Assembly (NCBI RefSeq): GCF_009720525.1
Contig: NZ_CP043930.1
Location: 806,001-870,000 of the forward strand
Direction of reading: 5' to 3'
DNA length: 64,000 bases
Origin: Gimesia benthica
GTDB lineage: Bacteria; Planctomycetota; Planctomycetia; Planctomycetales; Planctomycetaceae
Shown: positions 51,471 through 61,429 of the stretch, piece after piece
How positions within the stretch are numbered: the first letter of the stretch is position 1
Layout of the letters: each line of letters begins with the position of its first letter
Translations under genes and position numbers: made by a program
The notes under the pieces: model-generated
What the model was told of the DNA's origin: nothing
Database searches by the model: none
The model's input: the letters and a program-made list of their open reading frames with translations, nothing else

Positions 51471-52910
51471 ATGTTCTCGATTCTGAATCAGCCCCAGCGC
51501 GCCGCGGGAAAGATGTCCCGTCGCGATGTTCTCACCACCGGCGGAGCAGGGCTCCTCGGTCTCTCGCTCCCGAAAATGCTGCAGGCGGAACAGCAGCAGA
51601 TCGTCAACCCGTTTCAGGGGGGGCGGGCGAAATCTGTCATCTTCCTGTTCCTCTTCGGCGGCCCGAGCCAGCTCGAAACCTTCGACATGAAGCCGGAAGC
51701 CCCCAGCGAAATTCGCGGCCCTTTCCAGCCCATCGACTGCCGTACCCCGGGGCTGCTCATCAGCGAACACCTGCCGCGACTGGCGAATGTCTCCGATAAA
51801 TTCTCCGTCGTCCGCAGCATGACGCACACCTTCAACGATCACAGTGGCGGCGGACATTACATTCAGACGGGGCAACGCTGGCACCTTCCCATCGGCGGTG
51901 GTTTCGATGCGACTCCCAAAGACTGGCCTTCGATGGGATCGGTTGTCGAATACCTGACTCAGCACACACCCGGCGGACTCGAACGCGATCTCCCCAACTA
52001 CACAGTGCTTCCCAATCGACTCGGTCGCCTGCAGGCCGGCGGTCGTTACATCCGCCCCGGCGAATATGCGGGCTGGCTGGGACGCGCCTACAATCCGCTC
52101 TCCACCACCGTGGACAGCCGCGACTCCACCGATAATCCCTACTGGCGCGACTGCTCCGATAAAGAACTCAGTTACCAGATTGAAGGGCTCGCCCCTGAAG
52201 TTCCCCTGTCGACGATTCAGCGTCGCATCGATCTGCTCAAGCACTTCGATCTGATGAAACGCAACTTCGACAAAGAGGACGCGCAGATCTTCGACCGCTT
52301 TCGACAACGGGCGCTCGCCCTTTTGACTTCCGACAACACCCGTAATGCACTCGACATCAAACAGGAACCGGATGCCCTCCGCGATCAGTACGGACGGCAC
52401 CTGTTCGGTCAATCCTGTCTGATGGCCCGCCGCCTCGTGGAAGCCGGCGTGCGCTTCGTCACCGTGCATTATGACTGTGTCGACGGCTACAGCTGGGACT
52501 CGCATCGCAACAGTGACGATGTTAAACAGAACCTGCTGCCGACCTTCGACCAGGGCTGCGCCACACTGCTGGCCGACCTGGAACAGCGGGGCATGCTCGA
52601 CGAAACTCTCGTCGTCGCCCTGGGTGAAATGGGTCGTACTCCCAAACCAAACAAGAGCTGGGGCCGTGGCCACTGGAGCCAGCTCTTCCCGGCACTGCTC
52701 GCCGGAGCCGGCATCCAGGGAGGTACCACCTACGGCAGTTCCGACCGTCAGGCCACTAAACCGATTGAGCATCCCACGACTCCTGAAGACCTCGCCGCCA
52801 CCATCTACTGGGCGCTGGGAATCGACCCGGGCCTGATGCTCCCCGACTCCCTCGAACGCCCCATCCCCATAAACGACGGCGGCGAACCGCTCAAACAGCT
52901 CTTCGGCTGA
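51471..52910 (+). CDS. DUF1501 (sulfatase-like) Tat-exported protein
   Basis: 479 residues from ATG 51471 with AAAGG upstream. A twin-arginine type leader MSRRDVLTTGGAGLLGLSLP precedes the body. Segments KSVIFLFLFGGPSQLETFDMKPEAPSEIRGPFQPI, MTHTFNDHSGGGHYIQTGQRWHLP, GVRFVTVHYDCVDGYSWDSHRN and LVVALGEMGRTPKPNKSWGRGHWSQLFPALLAG mark the DUF1501 family of alkaline-phosphatase-fold proteins greatly expanded in planctomycetes. These usually pair with DUF1553/DUF1549 cytochrome-like genes; none is visible here. Role unknown. Confidence 0.92.
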   Translation: MFSILNQPQRAAGKMSRRDVLTTGGAGLLGLSLPKMLQAEQQQIVNPFQGGRAKSVIFLFLFGGPSQLETFDMKPEAPSEIRGPFQPIDCRTPGLLISEHLPRLANVSDKFSVVRSMTHTFNDHSGGGHYIQTGQRWHLPIGGGFDATPKDWPSMGSVVEYLTQHTPGGLERDLPNYTVLPNRLGRLQAGGRYIRPGEYAGWLGRAYNPLSTTVDSRDSTDNPYWRDCSDKELSYQIEGLAPEVPLSTIQRRIDLLKHFDLMKRNFDKEDAQIFDRFRQRALALLTSDNTRNALDIKQEPDALRDQYGRHLFGQSCLMARRLVEAGVRFVTVHYDCVDGYSWDSHRNSDDVKQNLLPTFDQGCATLLADLEQRGMLDETLVVALGEMGRTPKPNKSWGRGHWSQLFPALLAGAGIQGGTTYGSSDRQATKPIEHPTTPEDLAATIYWALGIDPGLMLPDSLERPIPINDGGEPLKQLFG

Positions 52911-52933
52911 AGATGAATTACTGTTCGATGCCG

Positions 52934-52979
52934 GGGTGGTCCCGAATGCAATTCGGGATTGCCGCAGGCAACAGGAGGT
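52934..52979 (+). repeat. REP-like two-hairpin element, copy 3
   Basis: GGTGGTCCCGAAT-GCA-ATTCGGGA and TTGCC-GCA-GGCAA, ending CAGGAGGT, 24 bases after the DUF1501 stop. It differs from copy 5 only by compensatory or neutral changes. Confidence 0.85.
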
Positions 52980-53695
52980 CGCAGAGCACACGCAGTCTGT
53001 TTCTATTTCGCACCTCAATCTCACTCCAGTGCTCATCAAGACATGATCATCCACCACATCTGTTCTCCCAAATTCCCACCTGCCCAAATTCCAGCCTGTC
53101 GTGTTCCTCACTGAACGTCCCTCTCATCGACCTGCTCAAATCGAACTTGATCGCCTCTTTCCGAATCGTATCTTGTTGCAATTGTGCTTCGCGCGCGAGG
53201 CGGACGATGCGTGCACTGGAACACGACGAACCAGTGACCCAGATGCACCTGAATCGACGTCGAATTTTCCCGTTTTTCACCGGAACAGTTTGAACCGGTT
53301 CTCAATGTCTCGTCCCATTTCAAATCATTTCGGAGCATACTCAACGCATTTCAAATGATTCTCACCTGAATTTCAGATGCACTCACAGTGACTTCAGAAT
53401 ACGAATTCCACTTAACGCCCTCGCGCCGTTCGGGAAGATGGCATCCGTTCGCAGCCGCGTATAAAAACAACGCCTGCCATCACCCACAAACATAACCATC
53501 GGCACCGACGGGAACAGACAAAAACCGTCAGTGCCCCCCGTAGGTACTGCGCAAATTGAACTGTGAAGCGGGATCAGCTCGCTTCCGTAACAGAACACAG
53601 AATCCAAAAATTCTTGCATTCTCGACCACAATCGGCTTCAATCATGGTTGTCAACATCATCCCGCCTGTCCCCGTGTATCGATAAAAGGTTTCCC
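52980..53695. other. Gene-free stretch, nothing recognised
   Basis: 716 bases behind the REP-like copy with only short, non-protein-like frames. The strand sense of any small RNA cannot be told. Repeats of CATTTCAAAT (53319, 53347) are minor. The right end holds the promoter of the FG-GAP gene. Confidence 0.4.
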
Positions 53696-54862
53696 ATGTT
53701 GCGCTCAGCCTTGATCACCGCCTGCCTGTTCTCGACCTCTGTCTGTTTCGCCGCAGACGCAACTCCGAAATTCAAACCACAGACCATCGACGATACCGTC
53801 GAGATCGGCTACGGCACCGCCATCGGTGATGTCAACGGAGATGGAAAGCCGGACATCCTGCTGGCCGACAAGAAGGAATTCGTCTGGTACGAAAACCCGA
53901 GCTGGCAGCGACACGTCATCGCCGAGAACCTCACCGAACGCGACAACGTCTGCATCGCCGCCCGCGATATTGACGGCGACGGAAAAGTCGAAATCGCTGT
54001 CGGCGGAGAATGGAATCCCGGCGACACCCTGAATTCCGGTGCGGTCTTCTATCTCGTTCCCCCAACCGACCGCAGCCAACTCTGGGAACCGGTGAAGCTA
54101 CCCCACCAGCCGGTCGTGCATCGTATGCGCTGGGTCAAACTGGACGATCAGAAGTTCGCACTCGTCGTTTCCCCTCTGCACGGAAAAGGCAACAAGCGGG
54201 GCGAAGGGGCCGGCGTCAAACTCATCGCTTACGAAAAGCCGGACAACCCCCGGGACGAGTGGCAGCAGACCATCATCGAAGATACGATGCATGTCACTCA
54301 CAATCTCGATCCTGCCCAGTGGATTCCGTCCACACCGGCGGAAGAAATTCTCTATGCCGGCCGCGAAGGTGCGATGCTGCTCTCCTACCAGAACGGAAAA
54401 TGGTCTACTCAGAAATTCCCCCTCATCGAAGGGAGTGGAGAAATCCGCATGGGCCAGCTGGCACCAGAGAATCAGTTCATCGCCACCATCGAACCCCTGC
54501 ACGGCGACCGCCTGGTACTCTACCAGTCTACTGCCTCGAACAAGGGAATCGACCAGCGCCAGGTTCTGGACGACAACATCAAAGCCGGCCACGCGGTCGC
54601 CACGGCAGACCTGTTCGGTGATTCGCGACAGGAAATCGTCGCAGGCTGGCGTACGCCCAACAAAGATCAGAAGGTGGGCGTCAAAGTCTACTGGGCCACC
54701 GACGCTTCAGGAAAAACGTGGGAGTCAGCCTGGATCGACGACAACGGCATGGCCTGTGAAGACCTGCGTCTGGGCGACCTGAACGGCGACGGCAAAATTG
54801 ACATCGTCGCCGCCGGTCGCAATTCCCATAATCTGAAGATCTACTGGAACGAATCGAAGTAG
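53696..54862 (+). CDS. Secreted FG-GAP/VCBS propeller
   Basis: 388 residues from ATG 53696 with AAAGG upstream; signal peptide MLRSALITACLFSTSVCFA. Calcium-type repeats: IGDVNGDGKPDILLADKKEFVWYEN, AARDIDGDGKVEIAVGGEWN, TADLFGDSRQEIVAGW and LGDLNGDGKIDIVAAGRN, each D-x-N/D-G-D-G-x-x-D/E-I-x-x-A/G as in FG-GAP/VCBS seven-bladed propellers. These proteins are exported, bind calcium and mediate adhesion or substrate capture. Converges with the SDR gene 9 bases away. Confidence 0.85.
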   Translation: MLRSALITACLFSTSVCFAADATPKFKPQTIDDTVEIGYGTAIGDVNGDGKPDILLADKKEFVWYENPSWQRHVIAENLTERDNVCIAARDIDGDGKVEIAVGGEWNPGDTLNSGAVFYLVPPTDRSQLWEPVKLPHQPVVHRMRWVKLDDQKFALVVSPLHGKGNKRGEGAGVKLIAYEKPDNPRDEWQQTIIEDTMHVTHNLDPAQWIPSTPAEEILYAGREGAMLLSYQNGKWSTQKFPLIEGSGEIRMGQLAPENQFIATIEPLHGDRLVLYQSTASNKGIDQRQVLDDNIKAGHAVATADLFGDSRQEIVAGWRTPNKDQKVGVKVYWATDASGKTWESAWIDDNGMACEDLRLGDLNGDGKIDIVAAGRNSHNLKIYWNESK

Positions 54863-54871
54863 ACCAACCGG

Positions 54872-55633
54872 CTACATCGTCCTGCCGCCATCGACGACCA
54901 GCAGCTGCCCGGTCGAGAGTGACGTTCCCAGCGCGAGATAGACCACGGTATCCGCGATATCTTCCGGCAGGGCAGGGCGGGGGATTGGGTACTCGGAGGT
55001 CATCTCCGCCAGCTGTTCGTCAGTCATCACCCGCTTCAGCCAGCGGCTGTCGATCGGACCGGGACAGACAGAATTCACGCGAATCTCCGGTCCGAGGGCA
55101 CGGGCCAGTGATTTCGTCATCGTATTCAGCGCCCCCTTACTCGCACAGTAAGGCACACTCGAACCGCGTCCATCAACGCCTGCCGTCGAACTCACGTTCA
55201 CCGCCGCGCCAATATCACTCTCGCGCAACAGCTTCGCGGCGGCACGAATACAGAAGAAGGGGCCCTTCAGATTCACACCCAGCAGGCGATCCCAGATCTC
55301 CTCGGTCACCGCGTCCAGGTCGGTGTGTTCGATGAATTCGGTAGTCCCCGCATTATTCACGAGTACATCCAGTCGCCCCCATTTCTCTTCAACCTCGCCC
55401 ACCATCTTCTTGACGCCGGCATCATCGCTGACATCGCACTGAATCAACAGCGCCTGCACACCCAGTTCTTCCACCAGCGTTTTGGTTTCCTCGGCTTCTG
55501 CCTGGCTCTGCGAATAGTTGACGACGATGTCAAAGCCCTCTTCGGCCAGCCGCAGGGCACAGGCCCGGCCCACGCCTGTGGCAGAACCGGTAATCAGGGC
55601 GACGTAATTATCATTCATCTGGGTTGTTTCCAT
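54872..55633 (-). CDS. SDR-family oxidoreductase (FabG-like)
   Basis: 253 residues. Classical SDR: nucleotide loop TGSATGVGRACAL, NNAG in VLVNNAGTTEF, catalytic Ser in INVSST-like NVSSTAGVDG, and the YCASKGALNTMTKSLARAL Tyr/Lys pair, then RVNSVCPGPIDSRWLKRVMTDE and the closing STGQLLVVDGGRTM. Probably NADP(H)-dependent acting on a hydroxy/keto substrate. It lies 38 bases from the MLE-type enolase gene upstream, same strand, so the pair may serve one sugar-acid or aromatic pathway. The start could also be an ATG five codons later. Confidence 0.9.
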   Translation of the reverse strand: METTQMNDNYVALITGSATGVGRACALRLAEEGFDIVVNYSQSQAEAEETKTLVEELGVQALLIQCDVSDDAGVKKMVGEVEEKWGRLDVLVNNAGTTEFIEHTDLDAVTEEIWDRLLGVNLKGPFFCIRAAAKLLRESDIGAAVNVSSTAGVDGRGSSVPYCASKGALNTMTKSLARALGPEIRVNSVCPGPIDSRWLKRVMTDEQLAEMTSEYPIPRPALPEDIADTVVYLALGTSLSTGQLLVVDGGRTM

Positions 55634-55671
55634 ATAAAACTTGTGTTTGAGAAAGCACGAATCAGCAGAGC

Positions 55672-56790
55672 TTAACCGCAGGGGTTGGCTTCGACAATGC
55701 CCCAGTCAACTTCCACTCCCAGTCCGGGAGCCTCGGGCAATGTAATCACAGGGCCTTCGATCTGTAGCGGATTTTTGACGACCGAGATTTCATGGTATTC
55801 CGGTCCCAGAATATCCCCCGGGTACTCTTCGATGTTCATGTTGGGGCAGGCGATCACCGAATGACACATCGCGGCCGAGGCGATATCCAGCTCCAGGTTC
55901 GAACCGATACTGCAGGGGATTCCATGTTCGCCGGCGTATTTCACAATCTCGACCGTCTTGCTGATGCCTCCGTTCTTGCCGGGATACACGTTGATCACAT
56001 CGCAGGCTTCGTTACGAATACACTCTTTGGCATCCGCCAGGTCAAAGCAGATGTCATCCGCCATGATCTCGGGCTTGATCGCCCGTCTCACTTCAGCCAG
56101 TGCGGCGAAATCGCCCCGGTGCGTGGGCTGTTCGAACAGGGCCACATTGAAGTCTTCCATGCGTTCCATCGCGGCAATCGCGGTCGCTGCATCCCAGCCC
56201 GCGTTCGCATCGATGGTCAGTTCCAGGTTCGGCCCCATCGTTTCCCGCACCATTTTGACGCGGGCCACATCGTCATCGGGATTCGTCCCCACCTTGACCT
56301 TAATCGTGCTAAAACCGGCTTCCACCAGTTCTTTTGTCCGCCGCTCCGCCCGTTCCAGCGAGTAAGCGCCCATGGAGAACCGGCACTTAATCGAACGGCT
56401 GCGGGCAGCGCCGCCCAGCAGTTCATATACGGGCTTACCCGCTTCTTTGCCTTTAATATCCCAGCAGGCCATCTCAATCGCCGACTTGGCAAACCAGTTC
56501 CCCTGCGCGATCTTGTCCATAATCAGATTCACGCCATCAATATCACACGGATCATGCCCCAGCAGCAGGGGAGTAAAAATGCGATCCACCAGTGCCTGGG
56601 CGCCCCAGACCGTCTCACCACTCCAGCGGGAGATGACCGTCGCCTCGCCGGCCCCTTCAATCCCGGCATCGGTCTCGACGCGCAACACCAGATATTGAGA
56701 AACATCATGTTTCCCCAGTGCGGAGATCATGCGGCGTTCCGGTTTGAGGGGAATGCGTACGGGAAAGGTCTTAATCGCGGTAATCTTCAT
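55672..56790 (-). CDS. Enolase-superfamily enzyme (mandelate racemase/MLE type)
   Basis: 372 residues. The barrel signature STIKVKVGTN gives KxK catalytic lysines (~164, 166); the metal ligands are Asp ~194 in LTIDANAGWD, Glu ~220 in FEQPTHRGDF and Asp ~245 in MADDICFD; the second catalytic base lies in INVYPGKNGGISKT. The N-terminal capping domain ends near 120. This belongs to muconate cycloisomerase/dipeptide epimerase-like branches. Substrate not set by sequence. Adjacent to an SDR gene. Confidence 0.88.
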   Translation of the reverse strand: MKITAIKTFPVRIPLKPERRMISALGKHDVSQYLVLRVETDAGIEGAGEATVISRWSGETVWGAQALVDRIFTPLLLGHDPCDIDGVNLIMDKIAQGNWFAKSAIEMACWDIKGKEAGKPVYELLGGAARSRSIKCRFSMGAYSLERAERRTKELVEAGFSTIKVKVGTNPDDDVARVKMVRETMGPNLELTIDANAGWDAATAIAAMERMEDFNVALFEQPTHRGDFAALAEVRRAIKPEIMADDICFDLADAKECIRNEACDVINVYPGKNGGISKTVEIVKYAGEHGIPCSIGSNLELDIASAAMCHSVIACPNMNIEEYPGDILGPEYHEISVVKNPLQIEGPVITLPEAPGLGVEVDWGIVEANPCG

Positions 56791-56934
56791 GGCTGGTCGT
56801 CTCGCTTCCTTTCAGAGTGAGTAAGAACTCAAACATCAACCGGCGCGGGTTGGGGATGGTTGCTCTCATAATACCAGAACCCGTATCAATCAGAAATCAT
56901 CAGCCCCACCGTGAACCCAAAAATCCTCGGTCCG

Positions 56935-56977
56935 GGGTGGGCCCGAATGCAATTCGGGCCGAGCGCAGCGAGCAGGA
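56935..56977 (+). repeat. REP-like element, copy 4 (variant tail)
   Basis: GGTGG plus GCCCGAAT-GCA-ATTCGGGC (56941-56959), followed by CGAGCGCAGCGAGCAGGA instead of TTGCCGCAGGCAACAGGA. The GCA centre and CAGGA end are kept. This tail recurs reversed at 58485-58524. Confidence 0.8.
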
Positions 56978-57029
56978 AACTGACAGGGAGAGAGACCAAT
57001 CCAGAACCAGGAAACCAAGCTGAGCGAGT

Positions 57030-57140
57030 CGTAGGGGCGGTGTCCATGTGCCCGCCCGCCTGGTGACATCCAGATCAGATCACACTTCGAATGGGACCGG
57101 ATACCACTTTCGAATAACACAACACAGAGTGGCCCCTACG
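57030..57140. repeat. MITE-like element with terminal inverted repeats
   Basis: CGTAGGGGC (57030-57038) at the left and GCCCCTACG (57132-57140) at the right are perfect 9-bp terminal inverted repeats. Its centre CACACTTCGAATGGGACCGGATACCA matches the diverged copy at 48100-48208. About 110 bp without coding capacity, hence probably a non-autonomous mobile element. No transposase or clear target duplication was seen. Confidence 0.75.
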
Positions 57141-57232
57141 TGTTACCCTCAGTTGAATTCCCCCCCGCATTCCGCTAAAAGCAACGTACACTTTATGCCT
57201 CAATCCCGAACCCTGAACTCAGCGAGTTTTCC

Positions 57233-58327
57233 GTGTCTACACTGTCAGATCGTCTCCCCACCACCGAACAACGCATCCTCGCAGGGATCGAAGCAGGACT
57301 GCATACCGGCGTACAGATCTACGTCTCTCACCAGGGAGAAACCATCGCGGATACCGGCGTCGGCGAAGCACGTCCCGGAGTGCCTATGACCGCCGAGACA
57401 ATCAACCTCTGGCTCTCTGCAGGCAAACCACTGACAGCGATGGCCATCGCCCGGCTCTGGGAACAGGGACAACTGAGCCTCGACGACCGCGTCACCCGGT
57501 ACATCCCCGAGTTCGGCACGCACGGTAAAGAACCGATCACGCTGCTGCACATCCTCAATCACACTGCCGGCTTCCGTAACGTCGATCCCGGCTGGCCGGA
57601 ACTGAGCTGGGAAGAATCCCTGCAACGCATCTGTGACGCGCCCCTCGAAGAGAACTGGCAGATTGGTAAATCTGCAGGTTACCATGTGTCGTCCAGCTGG
57701 TTCATCCTCGGTGAAGTCCTGCAACGGATTACTGAAACCGCTTATCCCCAGGCCATGCGGGAACTGATTCTCGAACCGCTGGGTATGACCGGCAGCTGGC
57801 TCGGCATGCCTGCAGAAGTCTACGACCAGTCCCAGGAGAACATCGCGTACGTGTACCAGCGAGATAAAGGGGAGATGCTGCTTACCGACTGGCACGAGGC
57901 GCCGCGGTGTGTCAAAGCTTCGCCCGGCGGCAATGCCCGCGGCCCCATCCGTGAGCTGGGCTGGTTCTACGAATGCCTGCTCAATGCGGGAATGCCTCTG
58001 TTTGATCCACAGACAGTTGAAACCATGACCACCCGACATCGCGTCGATGAATTCGACCTGACCCTGCAGCACAAGGTCGACTATGGTCTGGGCTTCATCG
58101 TCAATTCAAATCGCTACGGCGCTCAAACCGTTCCCTACGGATTTGGTGAGGCCGCTTCCGAGCCGACCTTCGGACACGGCGGCTCTCAGTCTTCCATCGC
58201 TTTTGCAGATCCTGAGCGGGAACTGGTCGTCGCGGTTGTCGCGAATGGCAGACCAGGTGAACCCAAACACCAGCGCCGCGCAAAAGAAATCAACGACGCC
58301 ATCTACGCCGACCTCGGACTGGCATAG
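57233..58327 (+). CDS. Beta-lactamase-fold serine hydrolase
   Basis: 364 residues from GTG. No signal peptide, unlike the second member at 32930. SxxK as WLSAGKPLTAMAI (Ser ~62, Lys ~65), YxS/N-like YHVSSSWFILGEVLQRI and HGG as FGHGGSQSSIAFADPE. Family members are esterases, aminopeptidases or peptidoglycan enzymes. The Ala-Gly between Ser and Lys is typical of esterase-like branches. Cytoplasmic location suggests a small-molecule ester as substrate. Confidence 0.82.
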   Translation: MSTLSDRLPTTEQRILAGIEAGLHTGVQIYVSHQGETIADTGVGEARPGVPMTAETINLWLSAGKPLTAMAIARLWEQGQLSLDDRVTRYIPEFGTHGKEPITLLHILNHTAGFRNVDPGWPELSWEESLQRICDAPLEENWQIGKSAGYHVSSSWFILGEVLQRITETAYPQAMRELILEPLGMTGSWLGMPAEVYDQSQENIAYVYQRDKGEMLLTDWHEAPRCVKASPGGNARGPIRELGWFYECLLNAGMPLFDPQTVETMTTRHRVDEFDLTLQHKVDYGLGFIVNSNRYGAQTVPYGFGEAASEPTFGHGGSQSSIAFADPERELVVAVVANGRPGEPKHQRRAKEINDAIYADLGLA

Positions 58328-58339
58328 AGAACTCACAGC

Positions 58340-58385
58340 GGGTGGTCCCGGATGCAATCCGGGATTGCCGCAGGCAACAGGAGGT
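58340..58385 (+). repeat. REP-like two-hairpin element, copy 5
   Basis: GGTGGTCCCGGAT-GCA-ATCCGGGA and TTGCC-GCA-GGCAA, ending CAGGAGGT, 13 bases after the hydrolase stop. It faces copy 6 in the same spacer. Confidence 0.85.
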
Positions 58386-58484
58386 CTCAGTTCTCACGTT
58401 GTCTGATAAGCAAACGCGCCTCACTCAAGTTGCTATTCAGCATCAAAAATGAGAACTGAAATCGCAAGTTCCCACCGCAACTTC

Positions 58485-58524
58485 CTGCTCGCTGCGCTCG
58501 GCCCGAATTTTATTCGGACCCACC
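58485..58524 (-). repeat. REP-like element, copy 6 (inverted, variant tail)
   Basis: Read on the minus strand: GTCCGAAT-AAA-ATTCGG, then GCCGAGCGCAGCGAGCAGGA, the same tail as copy 4. With copy 5 it forms an inverted pair in the spacer 58328-58561, like the BIME arrangement of enterobacterial REPs. Confidence 0.75.
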
Positions 58525-58561
58525 CATCACTGATCTCTCAATCAGAGAATGAAAGGAATCC

Positions 58562-61429
58562 CTAAGGCGCCACCGCACCCACATAGGGTTTCATCCCACC
58601 AGGTGTCCCCGCAACCTTACGGGCCGGGTTGTCCGCGGCAGGGGCCAGGAACTTCTCATCGCCGGGCGTGGTGGAAACAAAATCGTTCAACTTCGCGTCA
58701 CCCTGTTTGCCTTTGTTCTTGAACAGAGTCAGTTCGTTCGCAGGCACCGGGCTGGGCGCTGTCCGGGAGGAATAGTTCTCCTGGGCTTTCAGAATTTTGC
58801 CCCAGAGCTCGGGATTATTATTCTGTTCCACTTTGGCTTCCGCCCCTTCGACAGTCGAGAACAGGTTACGGGAAATTTCCACCAGTTCGCTGTCGGGTGT
58901 CGGCATCGCGGTGATCACAATCGCCGAGTTGGTGATAAAGAAAGTGTTGTTGGTCAGTTTGAGACTGCTGAAGGTATATCCCAGCGACTCGAACTGAATG
59001 CCCGTCATGCTTTCTGAGAATATACACTCCTTGATCTGCGTATCCCGCACACTGGAAGAGAACCGCGCACCAACCTGCATCGCTGTCAGGCAGCGGACAT
59101 TCGCCAGAACCAGACCACGGTTCGTTTCGCCGGTGAAGTCCAGGCCGATGGCTTTCGGACTGCCTGACTTAAGGCTTACATTCTCCAGCAGGAACGGTTC
59201 ATTTCCCAGGCCGGAAACCCCTTTCGCCAGGACTCCGGTCTGTTGGAAATCATTGACCTTCAGATTTTTCAGACTGGTTCCTACGAGGTACTCGGACAGC
59301 TCAATCGCCACCTTCTTCCCCTGGGCACGGATTAAGAATCCATCGATCGTCAGCCCTTCAATTCCCTTGAGATTCAGCACCGCTTCGGGCCCCTCGGGAG
59401 CCAGAATCACCGGCTTACCGCTCTCGGCCACGATGGTAATTCCCTTGGGATAACTCAGATCCGAATTATCGATCTGAATCCGCTCTTTGAGTTCCTGGCC
59501 GGCGGCCACCTTGATTGTGTACTGTTTACTGTCCACGCCAAAAGTTTTGCCAAAGACAATCTTGATATCTTTCAGAGCCGCGGCGATCGTTTTGTATTTC
59601 GCCTCCGGCCCCACCATGATTTCATCCGGCAGGCTGTCCGGTTCGGGCGGTGGCGCCGGTTCGGTCTTTTTATCAGCGACCACTTCCGGGGCGGGCTTCT
59701 CATCTTCGCCGCCGGAAAGGGCAAACATCACCACGCCGATAATCAACAGCACCCCAATCCCGCCGCCAATCACTGCAGGCATGATCCACTGACGTCCGCC
59801 GATGACAGCTTCTGCGGCAGCCGCCTCTTCTACGACCTCCGCTTCTTCCTCATCCACTTCTGCTTCGAGGATCACAGAATCATCGGGCAGGGCTTCGCTG
59901 ACCGGAGCCGGTTTCTTAACGGGCTTCTGCGCCGCCTTGGCCACCGGTTTGGCAACCGGCTTCGCCGCTGGTTTCGCGACTGGCTTTGCGACCGGTTTGG
60001 CCACGGGTTTCGCTGCCTGTTTTTCCTGGGGTGGTTCCGGCTTGATTTCTGCTGCCGAAGATTGCACCGCAGAACTGCCGGCAATCCGTGTCGACGCCGA
60101 ACTGATTTTATCATCGGGCAGAACCGAGGAGTCACGCACATTAGGACTGGAGGACGCTGGCTGCAGCAGTCCCGGATTCCGTTGTGGTTTGGGAGCCTCG
60201 GGTTTCGGGTTCTCTGGTTTGGTTTCGCGGGCGATGCCGGATTCTTCCTTCAGGTTCGACAGGAACGCTGCCAGCTCCGGATTCTGATTCCCTTTCTCCG
60301 CGCCGCTCCCTTCCCCCTGGGTCAGCCCCACGCCAGACCCGACGCCGCTACTCAAATTGTTCTGCCGCCATTCTTCATCGGTATGACTCTGCAGCCATTC
60401 ATACAGGGCCGCTGCCGCTTCGTAGGCTGTCTGATACCGTTCTTCCTTATCCTTGGCCATCATCTTATTCAGAATCTGCACCAGATCCTCGGGGGTATCG
60501 GGACGGTCATCAGTCACCGGAGGCGGTTCCTTGGTCTGATGCGCCATCAGTCGCTGTGCCAGCGAACCTTCGGTGAAAGGGGGATGACCCGTCAGCAGGA
60601 AGTAGAGCGTACATCCCAGGCTGTAAATGTCGGCCCGGGAATCCACCTGGTGACTGTCAATCGCCTGCTCGGGCGCCAGGTAATCTGCAGTGCCCAGCAC
60701 TTTTTCATCGTGAGCGATCGTCAGCGATTTGTCTTCTCCCTCATGGAAGAAACGCGCCAGCCCCAGATCGAGGATCTTGACGACCCCTTTCGAATCGACG
60801 AGCAGGTTGCCCGGCTTGACATCGCGGTGCACCATGTCTGCTTCGTGGGCGTGCGCCAGACCAATGGATGCCTGGCGGATGTAATTCACCGCGTCCCGGA
60901 AGTCGAGGATCCCGTTCTTGTTGACGATCTCCTGCAGATCTTTCCCGTCCACATATTCCATGACCAGGAAGTGGATCTCGGCGTCGTTCTCTTTTTCATG
61001 ATCGACGTCATACGCGCGCACAATGTTTGGATGGTCCAGCGAGGCGACTGCCTGGGCTTCGCGATGGAATCGCGCCAGGTAAGAGGCGTCATTGACGCGT
61101 TTGGAAGGCAGCACCTTGATAGCACACCGGCGACGCATCAGCACGTGTTCCGCCAGGTAGACCGAACTCATGCCCCCTTTGCCGACCAGGTCCAGCAGTC
61201 GGTACTTTCCCAGGAAAAAACCCTTGTGTTTTCCCTGCAGCAGCTTGTTCGCCTGCCAGCGCGTGAGTAAAGCTCGCCCAATCAGTTCCTCGGCGATCTC
61301 ACTGGGTTCTCCCAGTTTCCGGTCCTGCTCCTGGTATTCCGCCAGGAGCTTTTTCAGCTGATCGACCGATACCAGACCGCTCTGCTTCACCAGGTTCAGA
61401 AAACCCTCGGCCGTTTGTTTACCTGCCAT
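58562..61429 (-). CDS. Membrane Ser/Thr kinase with beta-helix sensor
   Basis: 955 residues. N-terminal ~65 residues are a planctomycete kinase leader ([20 protein letters not shown]...[26 protein letters not shown]). Kinase ~74-345: GKGGMSSVY (83-91), Lys ~105, HRDVKPGN (201-208), DLGLA (221-225), APEQ (252-255). A linker follows with repeated Lys-Pro-Val/Ala units (~455-490), an acidic run, then a membrane helix ~555-577 and an exported right-handed beta-helix (~610-955) beginning [16 protein letters not shown]. The beta-helix probably senses a polymer or cell-wall ligand outside. The fusion is full-length and intact. Confidence 0.9.
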   Translation of the reverse strand: MAGKQTAEGFLNLVKQSGLVSVDQLKKLLAEYQEQDRKLGEPSEIAEELIGRALLTRWQANKLLQGKHKGFFLGKYRLLDLVGKGGMSSVYLAEHVLMRRRCAIKVLPSKRVNDASYLARFHREAQAVASLDHPNIVRAYDVDHEKENDAEIHFLVMEYVDGKDLQEIVNKNGILDFRDAVNYIRQASIGLAHAHEADMVHRDVKPGNLLVDSKGVVKILDLGLARFFHEGEDKSLTIAHDEKVLGTADYLAPEQAIDSHQVDSRADIYSLGCTLYFLLTGHPPFTEGSLAQRLMAHQTKEPPPVTDDRPDTPEDLVQILNKMMAKDKEERYQTAYEAAAALYEWLQSHTDEEWRQNNLSSGVGSGVGLTQGEGSGAEKGNQNPELAAFLSNLKEESGIARETKPENPKPEAPKPQRNPGLLQPASSSPNVRDSSVLPDDKISSASTRIAGSSAVQSSAAEIKPEPPQEKQAAKPVAKPVAKPVAKPAAKPVAKPVAKAAQKPVKKPAPVSEALPDDSVILEAEVDEEEAEVVEEAAAAEAVIGGRQWIMPAVIGGGIGVLLIIGVVMFALSGGEDEKPAPEVVADKKTEPAPPPEPDSLPDEIMVGPEAKYKTIAAALKDIKIVFGKTFGVDSKQYTIKVAAGQELKERIQIDNSDLSYPKGITIVAESGKPVILAPEGPEAVLNLKGIEGLTIDGFLIRAQGKKVAIELSEYLVGTSLKNLKVNDFQQTGVLAKGVSGLGNEPFLLENVSLKSGSPKAIGLDFTGETNRGLVLANVRCLTAMQVGARFSSSVRDTQIKECIFSESMTGIQFESLGYTFSSLKLTNNTFFITNSAIVITAMPTPDSELVEISRNLFSTVEGAEAKVEQNNNPELWGKILKAQENYSSRTAPSPVPANELTLFKNKGKQGDAKLNDFVSTTPGDEKFLAPAADNPARKVAGTPGGMKPYVGAVAP

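Noticed and set aside
57161..57175. C-run and GC-rich spots suggesting a regulatory G-quadruplex
   Set aside because: Only one C-run tract is long enough; no four-tract pattern.
59802..60287. Open frame antisense to the kinase linker rich in Ala/Gly/Thr/Phe
   Set aside because: A shadow of the Lys-Pro-Ala repeat on the kinase strand, whose protein is clearly real.
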